The notes below the pieces were generated by a model that worked only from the letters and a program-made list of their open reading frames with translations, searched no databases and was not told where the DNA came from. A stretch of 64,000 nucleotides of DNA from Doryteuthis pealeii. Lineage: Eukaryota > Mollusca > Cephalopoda > Myopsida > Loliginidae. Positions 9,770 to 21,003 of this stretch are shown piece after piece. The translations under genes were made by a program, and so were the position numbers. How positions within the stretch are numbered: position 1 is the stretch's first letter; every line of letters starts with the position of its first letter. The stretch spans positions 57,975,292 to 58,039,291 of the forward strand of contig CM042157.1 in assembly GCA_023376005.1 (NCBI GenBank). The letters are read 5' to 3'.

Positions 9770-11760
9770 GCTAGCATCCCAGTGAGTTTGATTCTAACAG
9801 AGTGCTCAATACTTCTGGCCTTGTGCTAAACTAATTTAAGCTTAGTTAATGACTATTCCTACTATTTCTACCTGCATGCTAGGTTAGGAGACCATTAATA
9901 GTGAGCTTGATTCTCACTGGGTGCCCCCAATACTTCTGGCCTTGTGCTAAACTAATTTAAGCTTAGTTAATGACTATTCCTACTATTTCTACCTGCATGC
10001 TAGGTTAGGAGACCATTAATAGTGAGCTTGATTCTCACTGGGTGCCCCCAATACTTCTGGCCTTGTGCTAAACTAATTTAAGCTTAGTTAATGACTATTC
10101 CTACTATTTCTACCTGCATGCTAGGTTAGGAGACCATTAATAGTGAGCTTGATTCTCACTGGGTGCCCCCAATACTTCTGGCCTTGTGCTAAACTAATTT
10201 AAGCTTAGTTAATGACTATTCCTACTATTTCTACCTGCATGCTAGGTTAGGAGACCATTAATAGTGAGCTTGATTCTCACTGGGTGCCCCCAATACTTCT
10301 GGCCTTGTGCTAAACTAATTTAAGCTTAGTTAATGACTATTCCTACTATTTCTACCTGCATGCTAGGTTAGGAGACCATTAATAGTGAGCTTGATTCTCA
10401 CTGGGTGCCCCCAATACTTCTGGCCTTGTGCTAAACTAATTTAAGCTTAGTTAATGACTATTCCTACTATTTCTACCTGCATGCTAGGTTAGGAGACCAT
10501 TAATAGTGAGCTTGATTCTCACTGGGTGCCCCCAATACTTCTGGCCTTGTGCTAAACTAATTTAAGCTTAGTTAATGACTATTCCTACTATTTCTACCTG
10601 CATGCTAGGTTAGGAGACCATTAATAGTGAGCTTGATTCTCACTGGTGCCCCCAATACTTCTGGCCTTGTGCTAAACTAATTTAAGCTTAGTTAATGACT
10701 ATTCCTACTATTTCTACCTGCATGCTAGGTTAGGAGACCATTAATAGTGAGCTTGATTCTCACTGGGTGCCCCCAATACTTCTGGCCTTGTGCTAAACTA
10801 ATTTAAGCTTAGTTAATGACTATTCCTACTATTTCTACCTGCATGCTAGGTTAGGAGACCATTAATAGTGAGCTTGATTCTCACTGGGTGCCCCCAATAC
10901 TTCTGGCCTTGTGCTAAACTAATTTAAGCTTAGTTAATGACTATTCCTACTATTTCTACCTGCATGCTAGGTTAGGAGACCATTAATAGTGAGCTTGATT
11001 CTCACTGGGTGTCCCCCAATACTTCTGGACTTGTGTTGCAACTAAGCTAAGCTTTGTAAAGGACTATTAATTCTCTTTCTATCTGCAATGCTTAAATAGT
11101 AGACCTTTGTTAGTGAGCTAACTGGGTACCCCAATACTTATGGTCTTTTGTTAAACTAAGCTAAGTTCATAGTCTGTGTAGTATATGCCTAGAAAATTAA
11201 TTATTATTCTTTTTATTCTACTTGTTGCATGGTGTAATGTTTATTTAGCCAGCTAGGCGAGATTCCCAGTGAGCTTGATTCTCACTGAGTGCCCTATATT
11301 TTTGACTATGAGACCTTTGCTAGTGAGCTTGATTCTCACTGAGTGACTCAATACTTCTGGCCTTGTCCTAAACTAATCTAAGCATAGTTAATGACTATTG
11401 CTACTCTTTCTACCTGCATGCTAGCTTAGTAGACCATTAATAGTGAACTTGATTCTCACTGGGTGTTCTATAATTCAGGCCTTCTGCTAAACTCAGTTAA
11501 CCTATGTAAATGACTATTTCTTCTCTTTCTATCTGCATGCTAGGCTAGCAGACTTTGTTAGTGAGCATGATTCTCACTGGGTTCCCTAAAACGTCTAGCC
11601 TTGTGCTAAACTAAGTTCATAGTCTATATAGTAAATGCCTAGAAAATTAATTATTCTTTTTGTCTACTTATTATTAAGCTTGTTGTGTGGTGTAGCTAGG
11701 CTAGCAGACCAGTGAGTTTAATTCTCACCGAGTGCCCTATACTTCTACCTTTATGGTGAG
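9770..11760. repeat. 121-bp satellite array with diverged flanks
   Basis: GTGAGCTTGATTCTCACTGG recurs at 9901, 10022, 10143, 10264, 10385, 10506, 10627, 10747, 10868 and 10989: period 121 bp (one unit 120). Central units are almost identical. Diverged units flank both sides to about 11760, with AGAAAATTAATTATT blocks repeated at about 9690, 11190 and 11640. Confidence 0.95.
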
Positions 11761-11975
11761 AGTCCATATGGCATAGTGGTTAAAATTATTGACTGAGACA
11801 TCATAGTGAGTTTGAACTTAACTCATGCTATTATGTTCACTTTCAAAGGTATGAACTTCCTCATTCCCCTGTGGGTTAAATAGTACCACTACTGTTCTTC
11901 TACAAGGATGACTTTGGTTTTAAATAACCCTGAAGGTTGATATGCCATTAAACAAAGAAACCAAACCAAAAATTA
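11761..11975 (+). repeat. tRNA-derived SINE with shared 3' tail (S3)
   Basis: Head TATGGCATAGTGGTTAAAATT (A box-like) and GTGAGTTTGAACTTAAC (B box-like), then a body, then TTTTAAATAACCCTGAAGG and GATATGCCATTAAACAAAG with CCAAACC at the end. The tail matches that of R600. Confidence 0.7.
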
Positions 11976-12180
11976 TAGAATTTATAATGAAAAAATGAAA
12001 ATATTTATGATATAAAACTTAAACAATTTTATTCAATTTTAAACTCTTTATATTAGAAAATACACAATTTATTGTATAAAAAATTACACTACTTTTTATA
12101 TGAAAAAATCTGCAGTTTATTATATAAAATCATTCTGCTTTTAGTAATTATACCTTGATTTTTTATTTAAAAATACTATA

Positions 12181-12814
12181 TCTTATTATAATGGAGATTC
12201 TGGGTTTGTTTGTCTGTAACCGAAACTACACAAGTCACAATTCCCTTTGTTATTTACACACATTCTCCATGATTTTATTTTTTATTTAAACCTCAATTAT
12301 TAGTAAAATTGTTTTATATCATTAAGACTGTTAACAATATCTACATACTAATAACATGCAATTGTATTTATATATACAACAAAATAGCGGTTCACAGTGT
12401 GAATGGGAAAGCTAATTTGCATATTGATCTTAAAAAATTTGATTTTAATAAATATATGCTTAGTATTATTGATTTCTAATTGTTTGGTTTTATCTTAATA
12501 AATATGAGAAAAAATCTCAGGGATAAATCTTAACAGAAATCTATTAACATAAAGAAATAACTGTAATTTTATTCTTTTCTTCCTATTTTAACTAAATAGT
12601 TAAATTAGGGAAATTTACCACTGAAAGACGGGAGTAAGGGAAAATGGTGGAACAGTTAGTTTCAAAGTTGTTCTATTTTCCGATTATACCCCCTCTGTTC
12701 CAAATATTTTTATCTGAATTCTTATTCAGTTTCATTAGCCTTTCTAATTTAACATGATATTTTATTATATTAAAACTTAAATACTTGCACCCGGAGGGTG
12801 CATATATTTGCTAG
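12181..12814 (+). mobile_element. non-autonomous Helitron-like element (copy 1)
   Basis: Begins TCTTATTATAATGGAGATT after an A. Ends CTAG before a T. Nine bases before CTAG is the perfect hairpin GCACCC-GGA-GGGTGC (12787-12801). These are the A/T insertion site, 5' TC and 3' hairpin plus CTRR of Helitrons. 634 bp, no coding sequence. An inverted copy is at 53390-54027. Confidence 0.8.
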
Positions 12815-13848
12815 TTTGTATAAAGAATCATACAATTTATTATATAAAAATATTCATATCAATTCCTTACTCTATCAAGAATGTTGTTTTATGGAAATAT
12901 CCCCTTATATCAGTCAAATTCTCAGGAATTCTTTAGGCAACCATTTTAAAAGCCAAGAGTAATTCTTAGTCTGAGATTAACTGAAATAACTTTAAACTTT
13001 TTGAAAAAAACACTAAAATATTCTGAAATTTATCTGGAAGGAATTTATATATAAATCTGACATTTATTCTGACATAACTGTTGTATACCCTTTCTTACTT
13101 CTGGTCGTATTTTCTTCTGGCCGGCTTTGGTATTCTAACATCTTGGTCTGGTCTCTTCTAAAGTCTGGACTTTCTTGGGGACTTCGGGTCTGGTTTCTGT
13201 TAGGGATTTCTCCTTATCAGAAGCCCTGTGTCATTGTTAGTTTTTAGATGATAAACACAAGACTTCGATTTACTTTTGATCTTATTTTTATTGTTAATCC
13301 CCAAACCAGACGTCTGTGCAGATCCTTACATCCTACGAGCTCGGCTTCTAACTTCTAACTGACTTAAACTTACTATCCTTAAACCGGAAGACAGGGTCTT
13401 CCATGCCTTCTGGTTCTCACGATTTATCCCTGGAAGGCAAGGTGAGAGTAAGGTCAAGCGCCGTCACTCACTCCCAAGGCCATCAGCTGCACTAATCACC
13501 ATTATGTTTCTACACTACCCCATATAAGTATTAGGGATCCAATAATTATGCAACATAACTTCAATAGTATAAAGAAATCTACCATTGTCCACAAGACTTA
13601 CTTGTTATTTACTAAGTATAAATTAGTATGGCACATAGATCTGACATTACTTACAAAGTGCTGTTAGTCCAAGTTGAAATTTGCTTTGTTTGCTTTCAAA
13701 ATTGTCTTTTCTTTGATTCTCATTTTTTAATTTTTTAATTTTTTAAATATTTTTTCTATATTTAAAAAAATATTTTTATATATTATTTTTTATATTATTT
13801 AAAAAAAAATATATTTTTAATATTTTTTTCTTTTTTTTTTCTTTGCAG
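12815..13848. other. unassigned intron
   Basis: No coding signal. 13081-13530 is less AT-rich (CTTCTGGCCGG, CTACGAGCTCGG, AAACCGGAAGACAGGG) and may be old mobile DNA. A T/A-rich tract leads into the acceptor at 13848. Confidence 0.4.
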
Positions 13849-13946
13849 ATCTTCAGAATCAGATAGCAGCCCTTAAATTAAAAAATCGAGAAATAATAGA
13901 TGATTTGTCTAATGAACGTCACAAATACAACCTTTCAGTAGAGAAG
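13849..13946 (+). CDS. SHTN1: shootin-1 exon, phase 1 to 0
   Basis: Acceptor TTTTCTTTGCAG, donor GTAAGAAG. After the split Asp codon it reads LQNQIAALKLKNREIIDDL and ends NLSVEK, a coiled-coil segment that aligns with KQIKELRDQIVSVQEEKK in vertebrate shootin-1. 98 nt. Its last 82 nt and the start of the following intron are duplicated at 400-530, upstream of exon 3885. The intron that follows carries an S2 SINE from 14032, as does the duplicate. Confidence 0.87.
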
Positions 13947-14031
13947 GTAAGAAGACTCAAAAGTTTTATTCTCATATTTAAATCTCAAATCTAAAAATTT
14001 CTCATCAGCTATAGATAAAAGGGTTTATATA

Positions 14032-14255
14032 TTTACCCAACCCCTCCACATGAGCAGGATGTGACACATGTCAATTTAACAGGTTGGAATTCAGTTTTCC
14101 TTTTTCTAGACAGGTTGCCATACAACGGTTAAAGAGTCTAGTTGTCCTACTATTCACCATAGCTGGAGGGAGAATAGTTGGATGCATGCCTTTCCCAACA
14201 GTATAAGTGTTATGTGAAATGCAAACAGCCTTCTGGATTTTTCCATGATATGCAA
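14032..14255 (-). repeat. SINE S2, fused to R600
   Basis: Has GAGCAGGATGTGACAC, AGACAGGTTGCC and TTCACCATAGCTGG in the S2 order and runs straight into R600 sequence. Confidence 0.6.
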
Positions 14256-14261
14256 CACTTC

Positions 14262-14650
14262 ACTTTGTCTCTTACTTAGGCTAGACGGGCAGTTTGAGAG
14301 GCTCCCTCCGATCAATTGGCTGGTCATGTCAAGCCTGAGCACCTATATAACCCTATTTTATGGCAACCTCCCAACCCTTTTTATCATATATGTGCTAGAA
14401 GACAGTGCCTGAGGGTCTTCAAACTCTGGGTATGACATTAAACTTTATTTGATGGTGAAGTTCCAATTCTGAAACACTCGGGAATGTGGAGTACCCCTAA
14501 ATAGAACGAAATGACTTAAAAAAAAAGGTGTTTAAAAGAAATTGAGTCTTAAAATAATTGAGGACCCATGAAGAATGAATAAAACAAAATGTTTTTGGCA
14601 TAAAATAATCCAACAAGAGTTGACATGCCATAAAATTCAACTAACCAAAT
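14262..14650 (+). repeat. R600 fragment
   Basis: CTTACTTAGGCTAGACGGGC, CCGATCAATTGGCTGG, GGGTATGACATTAAACTT and the tail TTGACATGCCATAAAA. The promoter-proximal third is missing. Confidence 0.7.
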
Positions 14651-15670
14651 TTTTCAGGATTTGAACTTGCCTGTTAAAATCTTTGTTGCCATTGTAGGTG
14701 TTCACTTATTCTGTTGTTCACAGAATCCGATTGGTAATCCTTGTCTGTAGTGAGTTGGTAATCCTCTGTAATATATATATAAGTTGAAGTCTATAGTATT
14801 TGGTAATCCTAGTCTGTATGTTTCGTCTGGTGTTAATCCAAATTTTCATAGGTTTTGCTGGCATCTATTTTGAAAGGAACACCTTTTGCTTTTCACCATA
14901 AACCTCCGGTTCTTTGTTTACAAACAACACACTATTTTAAAGATTTTTTAAAAAATGTTTGTTCATGTATATTTACACTCCAAAGGTACATTTTCTACTA
15001 AAATAGTTTTCGATTTTAATAAAAAAATCAGTTATTTCATGTTGTTGTTGTTGGGTTTTTAAAAATTATAAAACTTTAAACGAGAGACACGTTTTTATAT
15101 TAAAATAGTCTTTATTTAATCAGAAGAGAAATACAGATATGTTTATTTAAATGAAAATAGTTTTTATTTACATATTTTTTATGTTTATTTAAATTAAAGG
15201 ATGTTGTTCGGAAATGGTATCACACAATTTATAAAGTTTATTTTCCATGCACCTCTCGTACCACAACCGGAAGTGTGCAGTGAAAAGCAAGTGTTCCTTT
15301 TGAGGTGGCTTGCAGCTGGGGTGCCTATTGGATACTTGGTCCGAAAGTTCAACCAGTAATTGATTAGAGGACAGTTGAAAACTATCTTAAATGCTTTCTG
15401 TCCTTTTATTTCATTGGCCAATTTCTACTGGAAATGACTGCTGCTTGTTGGAAAAGTTCATAAATAGAAGTGATGATTTTGTTTACATTTTATACCATGA
15501 TAATCCAAAAGTATCAACATGTCCACTTTCTATGATGATAACCATTGCCCCATGAAAGCCTCCATAAATTGCAAATAATTTTTTTGAATAAGAAAAATTG
15601 CACTGTATTGTATTGTTATTGGCATTCTTCCGTCTACTAAAGACAATGGCGTGGTGTCCACTTTTAAAAA
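14651..15670. other. unassigned intron with a loose inverted repeat
   Basis: GAAAGGAACACCTTTTGC with TTTTCACCATAAACC near 14870-14925 is roughly inverted at 15255-15305 (AACCGGAAGTG, GTGAAAAGCAAGTG). GGTAATCC recurs four times at 14730-14830. No gene. Confidence 0.35.
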
Positions 15671-15928
15671 CTATTTTTTTAATCTGCAACTACATGAATG
15701 GCTGAACAAACCAATTTTTGAATGGCAATCTCTGGTGCAATGATTGCAAACAAACGGTGATGCTTGCTGGAGATATTGTCTCTCCTTCCTTATGGCTCTC
15801 TTTCCTGCGGTGGCTTCTTTCCTCTCTTTTTCACTCCTTTTCATTCCTTGTTTGACGAATAGGCGCCAGGTCGTACGGTCTTCTGCATAAGCCTTCCATG
15901 TGTTGGTGTTGATGTGGCATGTCTTCAT
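15671..15928 (-). pseudogene. RTE-type LINE ORF2 C-terminus
   Basis: An 85-residue minus-strand frame reads NTNTWKAYAEDRTTWRLFVK, a basic helical stretch, then FVCNHCTRDCHSKIGLFSH. The AEDRxxWR block followed by CxxCxRxCxSxIGLxSH is the C-terminal tail of molluscan RTE-type LINE proteins. The final HxxxC is altered (CSC). It is truncated upstream, so it is a remnant. Confidence 0.75.
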
Positions 15929-16029
15929 CAGGTTGTATTTTTAAAAAAGCGGTGATGAACCTGTTCAATACTTAGTTGGGTGACCACTAAAACAACTGTA
16001 GGTACAGTAAGCAACTAGAATAAAAAAAA

Positions 16030-16144
16030 TACTTGATTTGGCATTAAATGACCCGAAAAGGGTTGATATGCCATAAAACAAAACAACCAACCAACTTGCT
16101 ATGATCTTCAGTAATGTAAAAGAATTTCAGTTCTACTCAAAGAT

Positions 16145-16176
<32 letters not shown>

Positions 16177-16178
16177 GA
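16030..16178 (+). repeat. SINE-type tail and (TA)n tract
   Basis: TTGGCATTAAATGACCCG with GGTTGATATGCCATAAAAC and CAACCAACC at 16035-16100 is the shared tail without a recognisable head. A (TA)n run follows at 16148-16177. Confidence 0.65.
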
Positions 16179-16312
16179 GGGTCGGATGTGCGAATTCCCA
16201 ATGTGAATTACTCAGTCCCAGACTGACATTTAAGTCTAACTTCCTTTGTCGTCAGAATTGCTCTGTTTGTAGCAGCCTCATCATTCTTAAATTGCTCACA
16301 TGGCAAACTGAA

Positions 16313-16345
16313 TCATCATCATCATCATCATCATAACTTGGCGCA
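16313..16345 (-). repeat. (GAT)n tail of a LINE
   Basis: Eight ATC/GAT triplets, minus-strand GAT, like the simple 3' tails of RTE LINEs. The 16346-16520 stretch beside it has no open frame. Confidence 0.5.
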
Positions 16346-16774
16346 CAACTGCCACATCCGTACGGGGGCAGTGTCATTTGCTTGCTTTAGACCAAGGTCA
16401 GAGCACTGAGGTCTCAGGAGGTGCCCAATGAGCAGGACCTCACTGAGTGCCCAGTGCTCTGCTTGTATTTTTCTAATCCATAGGCCCCCGCCTGAGATTG
16501 CACCCCAGGCCCTCCATTGTTGTGATGCTTTTGCGTCATCTTATTTCCTGGTGATCATAATATGACTGCTTAGTAACCTTAATTCATTTAATGCCCTGTC
16601 AACAAAAAGACGCCACCAAAAAGGGGTGTCCTGGGCATGACACTAAACTGTATACAATGGCGAGGCTCCAGTTCTGAGGTATTTAAAGTATTCCTTAATT
16701 GTTTGAAAATTATTCATACTGGCAAGAACATGCACCCTCCAGGCATAAATATTTAAGTCTTAATATCATCATCA

Positions 16775-16915
16775 TCATCCTGTTGCGCTGGCAGCATGGA
16801 TATCCATGACAATCTCTCACCACCCTTCACTAGCATTCATTGCTCCTGGGAGGTCCTCTGTGCAGCATCTAATATCTGCACAGAGTTGATCTATGTATGT
16901 CTTTGCTGGGCGACT
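16775..16915 (-). pseudogene. LINE ORF2 C-terminal fragment (KTYIDQL type)
   Basis: Minus strand reads SRPAKTYIDQLCADI, TEDLPGAMNASEGW, a TGA, then EIVMDIHAASATG and a stop at 16775, followed by GATGATGATG. This is the GRPxKTYxDQL ... W(R)xxVMxxR pattern at the end of a common invertebrate LINE. A 3'-end relic of a Helitron-like element (GCACCCTCCAGGCATAAATA) sits at 16727-16750. Confidence 0.65.
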
Positions 16916-16929
16916 GTTGTAACGCGTTT

Positions 16930-17343
16930 AGCGAAATAATAACATGGGGAGTCTAGCTGACGTTAACCACGAGAAGTGATCACTTCCGCCTTTTATTCAC
17001 AACTCCAAAAGATGGCTGAAACGGTACTTCCGTTTCATAAGAAAAACAATGGCTGAAACGGTGCTTCTGTTTCTTAGTATACAACAGCGACCCACTCTGG
17101 CATGCCTATGTGTTGGCTTCCACAGAAGAACGTCACTTATGAGTTCATCCCTGCTTCTCCAGCAGTGCCCAGCGTGTCTTGTTTGCCTCACACAGATGGT
17201 TTTTGTGATATGGGGCAGGTGGCCATACAGCTACCAAAGCCAATGATCTATCTATCTACCTCAGTCTATTCATATCTATCTAAAAAAATTCAGACAATTA
17301 CTATATATTGATCTGTCTATTTCTGTTTATGTCTATCTATCTA

Positions 17344-17387
<44 letters not shown>

Positions 17388-17917
17388 CATATCAGTCTAA
17401 AATTGCAATATCTATATCTATAGAAACAAAATGATGAATTCACTCTCCCAAGACATCCAGAAGTGTAGCCTCACCACTGGATGCAGTTTAGTGTCATCCT
17501 CACAACATATATTTTGGTAGTGATCTTATGCTTCTACAAGAGATACAGTCAGTGTATTCTAAGTCCTCACCAACAGAGCTAGATGCAACTAGGACATAGA
17601 TCTGTTTTGGCCCTGCAGCCAAAATGGTAACCGAATGGGTTCATGGGTCGTATAATGAATATTTAATGATTATATAAAGTAGAAGCTTGAAATCATGCCA
17701 AAAATATTGCTGAAACTAATAGTAAATGACTCATCAAATATGGAAAAAAAAAATGAATTGAAAGGACAAAAAGTTTGAATAGCTGTGTGCAGTATAAATG
17801 CAACGGTATCCAGTCTTATCTCCACCCAGAATTATATGATGATACATACAAGTATTATTTTGATTTTTCTGACTGTTGTCCTCATCTTTATTATGGTATG
17901 AAAAAACACTAGAATAA
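16930..17917. other. unassigned intron with a (TA)n tract
   Basis: 16990-17225 repeats GATGGCTGAAACGGT twice and has no good coding frame. TATC/TA repeats occupy 17320-17384. 17480-17600 resembles reverse-strand R600 fragments (CAGTCAGTGTATTCTAA). No gene. Confidence 0.4.
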
Positions 17918-18200
17918 TCATACTAAGTTCCAATTACTATCAAATTGGTAAGACAACGCAACAAGTAGCTGTAACTCAATACAGATACAACCTACTGCAG
18001 AATGCCAGAGTATTTATGAAGCCTCATAACATCATAGAAACCAAGCAGCCAATCAGGACTCAAGGAATGGAATCACTCAAATACATGAATGGACTATTGA
18101 GTTCCATAAGTACCAGCTGTCTTGGGCACTACTTCTGTTGTGCTTAGCCAGTTGTTGTTGTCCAAACCAACAGTATACTGACTGACTGACTGACTTCAGT
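17918..18200. repeat. interspersed repeat R285 (copy 2)
   Basis: Same order of sequence as 3205-3490, with small indels; ends in (CTGA)n before the next element. Confidence 0.7.
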
Positions 18201-18370
18201 TTTGGCCACTGTTTGCTCCTGCCTTCTTCAGGTGTTCCCTGTCTATTCAAGCATAGCATTGATCCACCATGGGAAATCATTAAACTATTAAAGTGTGACT
18301 GTTGATAAAAGATGGCGTTGAAAGAATTTTTGAAGATCTCATTCAAATAATGACGTCATTGTTTTTGCAT
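18199..18370 (-). repeat. Penelope-like 3' region, with CTGAAGA motif
   Basis: Reverse complement shares ATGCAAAAACAATGACGTCA, ATTTGAATGAGATCTTCAAA and TAGACAGGGAACACCTGAAG with the sequence after the Penelope-like coding remnants at 44491-44652 and 28431-28594. The CTGAAGA at its end resembles a decayed hammerhead core. Confidence 0.5.
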
Positions 18371-18399
18371 GCTTCTCAATCCAAGAAGCATCACAATCT

Positions 18400-18400
<1 letters not shown>

Positions 18401-18436
<36 letters not shown>

Positions 18437-18641
18437 TCAGCTCTGTCTAACTTTAAAATAAAAACACTTGACTCTGGCTTTAAGAAATTCCATCTGTCAG
18501 TGTGGCTTGGTAGCTCGCAGCAAGGCTAGGCTGCTATCACACGCGAGGAAACACAAAATGTCTTCTTGATAGCATGCACAACATGGGAGGAAACAAATCA
18601 CTTACTGCTGACCCTCATCTATCGTTCACAATAGGAGAGTC

Positions 18642-18690
<49 letters not shown>
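18401..18690. repeat. (TA)n tracts flanking a 200-bp spacer
   Basis: TA runs at 18405-18432 and 18638-18688. Spacer unassigned. Confidence 0.85.
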
Positions 18691-18691
<1 letters not shown>

Positions 18692-18804
18692 TATTGGTGC
18701 TTCCTGTACAATTCAAAATGTAAAATCCAATTGCATCAGTTATTTTCTGATATTTTTATTTTTAAAGTAATTTACTTTAATTAATCTAATTCAGTAATTT
18801 TTCT

Positions 18805-18962
18805 AAACAATTTTATTTAACTTTTTCAATTATTGGTTCCCATATTATATTTATCTCTATACTTGGTTTACTTGAGAAGTCATTACTGTCCAAAATATGC
18901 GCTGCTTCTCTGAGACGTCTTTTTTTTCAATGTCCTTCCCTATTTATTATTTTAACTTTATC
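18805..18962 (-). pseudogene. Penelope-like GIY-YIG C-terminal remnant
   Basis: Minus strand: GATAAAGTTAAAATAATAAA, then codons for REGH, KRRL-like and EPIIEK, homologous to the fragments at 43961 and 44491. Frameshifts and A-runs break it. Confidence 0.45.
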
Positions 18963-19189
18963 CCACTCTCAAAAATCAAAATAATATACGTAGTATGTAT
19001 AGATGTAGTTGTCATAAATATTTGACCAAGTTTTGCAAGTTAACCACACCATATATTATGCAAACCTTTAAATGCACTAATAACATGGGCTGTTTTAAGG
19101 GAAATTTAACTCAGATTTTCATAGAGACATCATTAATAAATAAGATTTATTCTATGTATAAATTAAATACTCATTGATAAACTTGTGCA

Positions 19190-19266
19190 ATTTGTGAGGG
19201 TATTGTGACATAAGCATTGACATAGTTTTGGTTACTGACAGACACTAAATCTCCATTATAATAAGA
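19190..19266 (-). mobile_element. Helitron-like 5' end fragment
   Basis: Reverse complement starts TCTTATTATAATGGAGATT after an A, then CTGTCAGTAACCAAAACTA, as in 12181-12814. The rest of the element is not present. Confidence 0.55.
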
Positions 19267-19286
19267 TATGTATTAATATAAGTGTG

Positions 19287-19287
<1 letters not shown>

Positions 19288-19370
<83 letters not shown>
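19288..19370. repeat. (TA)n followed by poly-T
   Basis: About 24 TA units then about 32 T. Confidence 0.95.
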
Positions 19371-19736
19371 GTACATGAAAACTTATAAACTACTAAAAGT
19401 AGAGGAATCATATGTAAATTGGGGAGGTGATATTTTATTATGAAATAAAATATAAAATAAAGGGGATACGAAGGCCTTTTCGACCGGTACTTTTTCAAGT
19501 ATTTACACCGGTTGACAATTAAAAGTCAGAATGTAAAGAAATTGATAAGAACAAATGGGGGTAAACCAGAGAGTGTGGGGGGGGGGCAAAAAAATGGGGA
19601 AAGAGGAGTATGTGTGTGTGCCCTAGGTTAAACCAGGCTTATGAATACCTCCCAGTAAATAGATGGAGTGTCTCGGTGTTTGTCTGCACAGAGTAGGTCT
19701 GTGAAAAGAAATACTAACAGCCTCAAGGACTGCTAG

Positions 19737-19737
<1 letters not shown>

Positions 19738-19795
<58 letters not shown>
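19738..19795. repeat. (TA)n tract
   Basis: About 27 TA units, directly upstream of the zinc-finger LINE fragment. Confidence 0.95.
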
Positions 19796-19796
<1 letters not shown>

Positions 19797-19837
19797 GTGC
19801 GTCTGTATATTGTATGTGGGTATATATATATATGGAG

Positions 19838-20163
19838 TGTTGGAAATGTCAGACATGTGGTCGAATTCTGCTTTCTAAGGCTGGATATGTCAATCATAGG
19901 AAATCTCATCAGGGACAATTCATGCAAATTCCAGAAACAAACAATGTGTATTGTGCAACTGTAACAAAGTCTGTAAGTCAGCTTCTGCTCTTAAGAGACA
20001 TTTGGTGGTGCATAAGCATAAAGTTTTATCATCTGATCCATCAGGAAGGACGTCCTTCCTATGTCATATTTGCATCAAACTTTGTGGACCTGTAGTGGGT
20101 TTGATGAGTCTTTTGAGGACTCATGAGAAGAAAGGTTCTGGTGGTGGGGTTATAGGATTGTGA
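19838..20163 (+). pseudogene. LINE-encoded C2H2 finger region
   Basis: Three finger-like units: CQTCGRILLSKAGYVNHRKSH; after a frameshift near 19950, CNCNKVCKSASALKRHLVVH; and CHICIKLCGPVVGLM with the first His lost before RTH. The spacing CxxC-x12-HxxxH fits finger 1. Triple fingers with KAGYVNH, KSASxLKRH and KxxxGL are typical of C-termini of cephalopod LINE proteins. It ends with a TGA at about 20161. Confidence 0.6.
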
Positions 20164-20191
20164 GGGACAGCAATGATCTGTAAATAAATTG

Positions 20192-20419
20192 CTATATGAT
20201 GAGAGTGAAAGCTTCACATTCTATAAGAAAGTGTTTAACAGTACAGGGAGTTTGACATGTTTCACACTTTAGTGTTTTTTTGTTTGGGTATGAAAGAGTG
20301 TATGTCTTGTGTGACCAATAGGTAATTGGGATATAATGACATTCCTTTCTGGACTCTCTAAACACTGGTCTCCAGTCTCCCAGGTGAAGCCCATACAAAG
20401 GTGGGAAGGTGTGTGACAA
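20192..20419 (-). pseudogene. LINE RNase H tail fragment
   Basis: Minus strand reads LGDWRPVFRESRKE, then SHKTYTLSY, then CETCQTPCTVKHFLIECEAF. This is the WRP...RLGHTxLTHSYL...C..C...LTVxHILxEC pattern found after the RNase H domain of I/Jockey-type LINEs. One base change or indel near HYIPITYW alters the RLRIGH segment. Confidence 0.65.
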
Positions 20420-20429
20420 ATCTAAAAAT

Positions 20430-20930
20430 GGACAAAACAGAGACCAGAAAAAAACCTTGCAATCTGGTGTTGCAGATTGACTGTTTGTTTTGCGTGGGAA
20501 GTCGAAAAGACAAAGGAAAATTGAACTGAGAAGACAATGTCTAGGGTAGACAGATGGTCTGGTGTGACAAAGGACTCATCTGGACAAACGCGAATTTGAA
20601 CAAAGAGAAAGGACTTCCGGTCAAGGAACAAAAGAATGTGTGGGCGGTCGTCAATACTTAAGCGGTTATCAAGGCAGACCCCAGGAGACGGCGAAGAAAG
20701 CACAAGGTGTCTGGCCGTCGACACGATCGAGCGGGCAGTGATGCTCGCCCACCCCGTTCACCCCCCGATCGCCAGCCTGCAACATTCGTAGCGCCGTTGT
20801 CCAGCTCGTCCACCCACGCACACTCGCCACGAGGGGAAAGAAATAAACGTTGAAAGTCTTACTACTACATATGTCTACGTGTGAATCCTTATACTCCACT
20901 AATAACACATACGACCCAGCAACAGTATAT
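20430..20930. other. GC-richer insertion, possibly LTR-like
   Basis: Base composition differs sharply from its surroundings (GTCGACACGATCGAGCGGGC, CCCCGATCGCCAGCCTGC). AATAAACG at about 20843 and the following ACTAATAACACATACGACCC suggest the 3' part of an LTR. The flanks share GTGACAAATCTAAA with AGGTGAAGCCCATA / AGGTGAGGCCCATA, so it interrupts or bridges duplicated LINE sequence (20378-20430 and 21078-21125). Open frames here look fortuitous. Confidence 0.35.
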
Positions 20931-20944
20931 AACATGTACGATTT

Positions 20945-21003
20945 TGTGGCCTGAGTCGAGCCCTATACAACACTGGCACATTAGCCACTGTACCACAGCC
21001 CCC
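20945..21003 (-). repeat. SINE head, tRNA-like
   Basis: Reverse complement gives TGTGGTACAGTGGCTAATGT then GGGCTCGACTC, an A box and B box pair. Confidence 0.6.

Noticed and set aside
9770..11760. CRISPR-like array
   Set aside because: The whole 121-bp unit is repeated with no unique spacers, and the DNA is animal.
20422..20935. Two overlapping minus-strand open frames of 88-100 codons
   Set aside because: They lie in a GC-richer repeat-like segment, and neither resembles a known protein.
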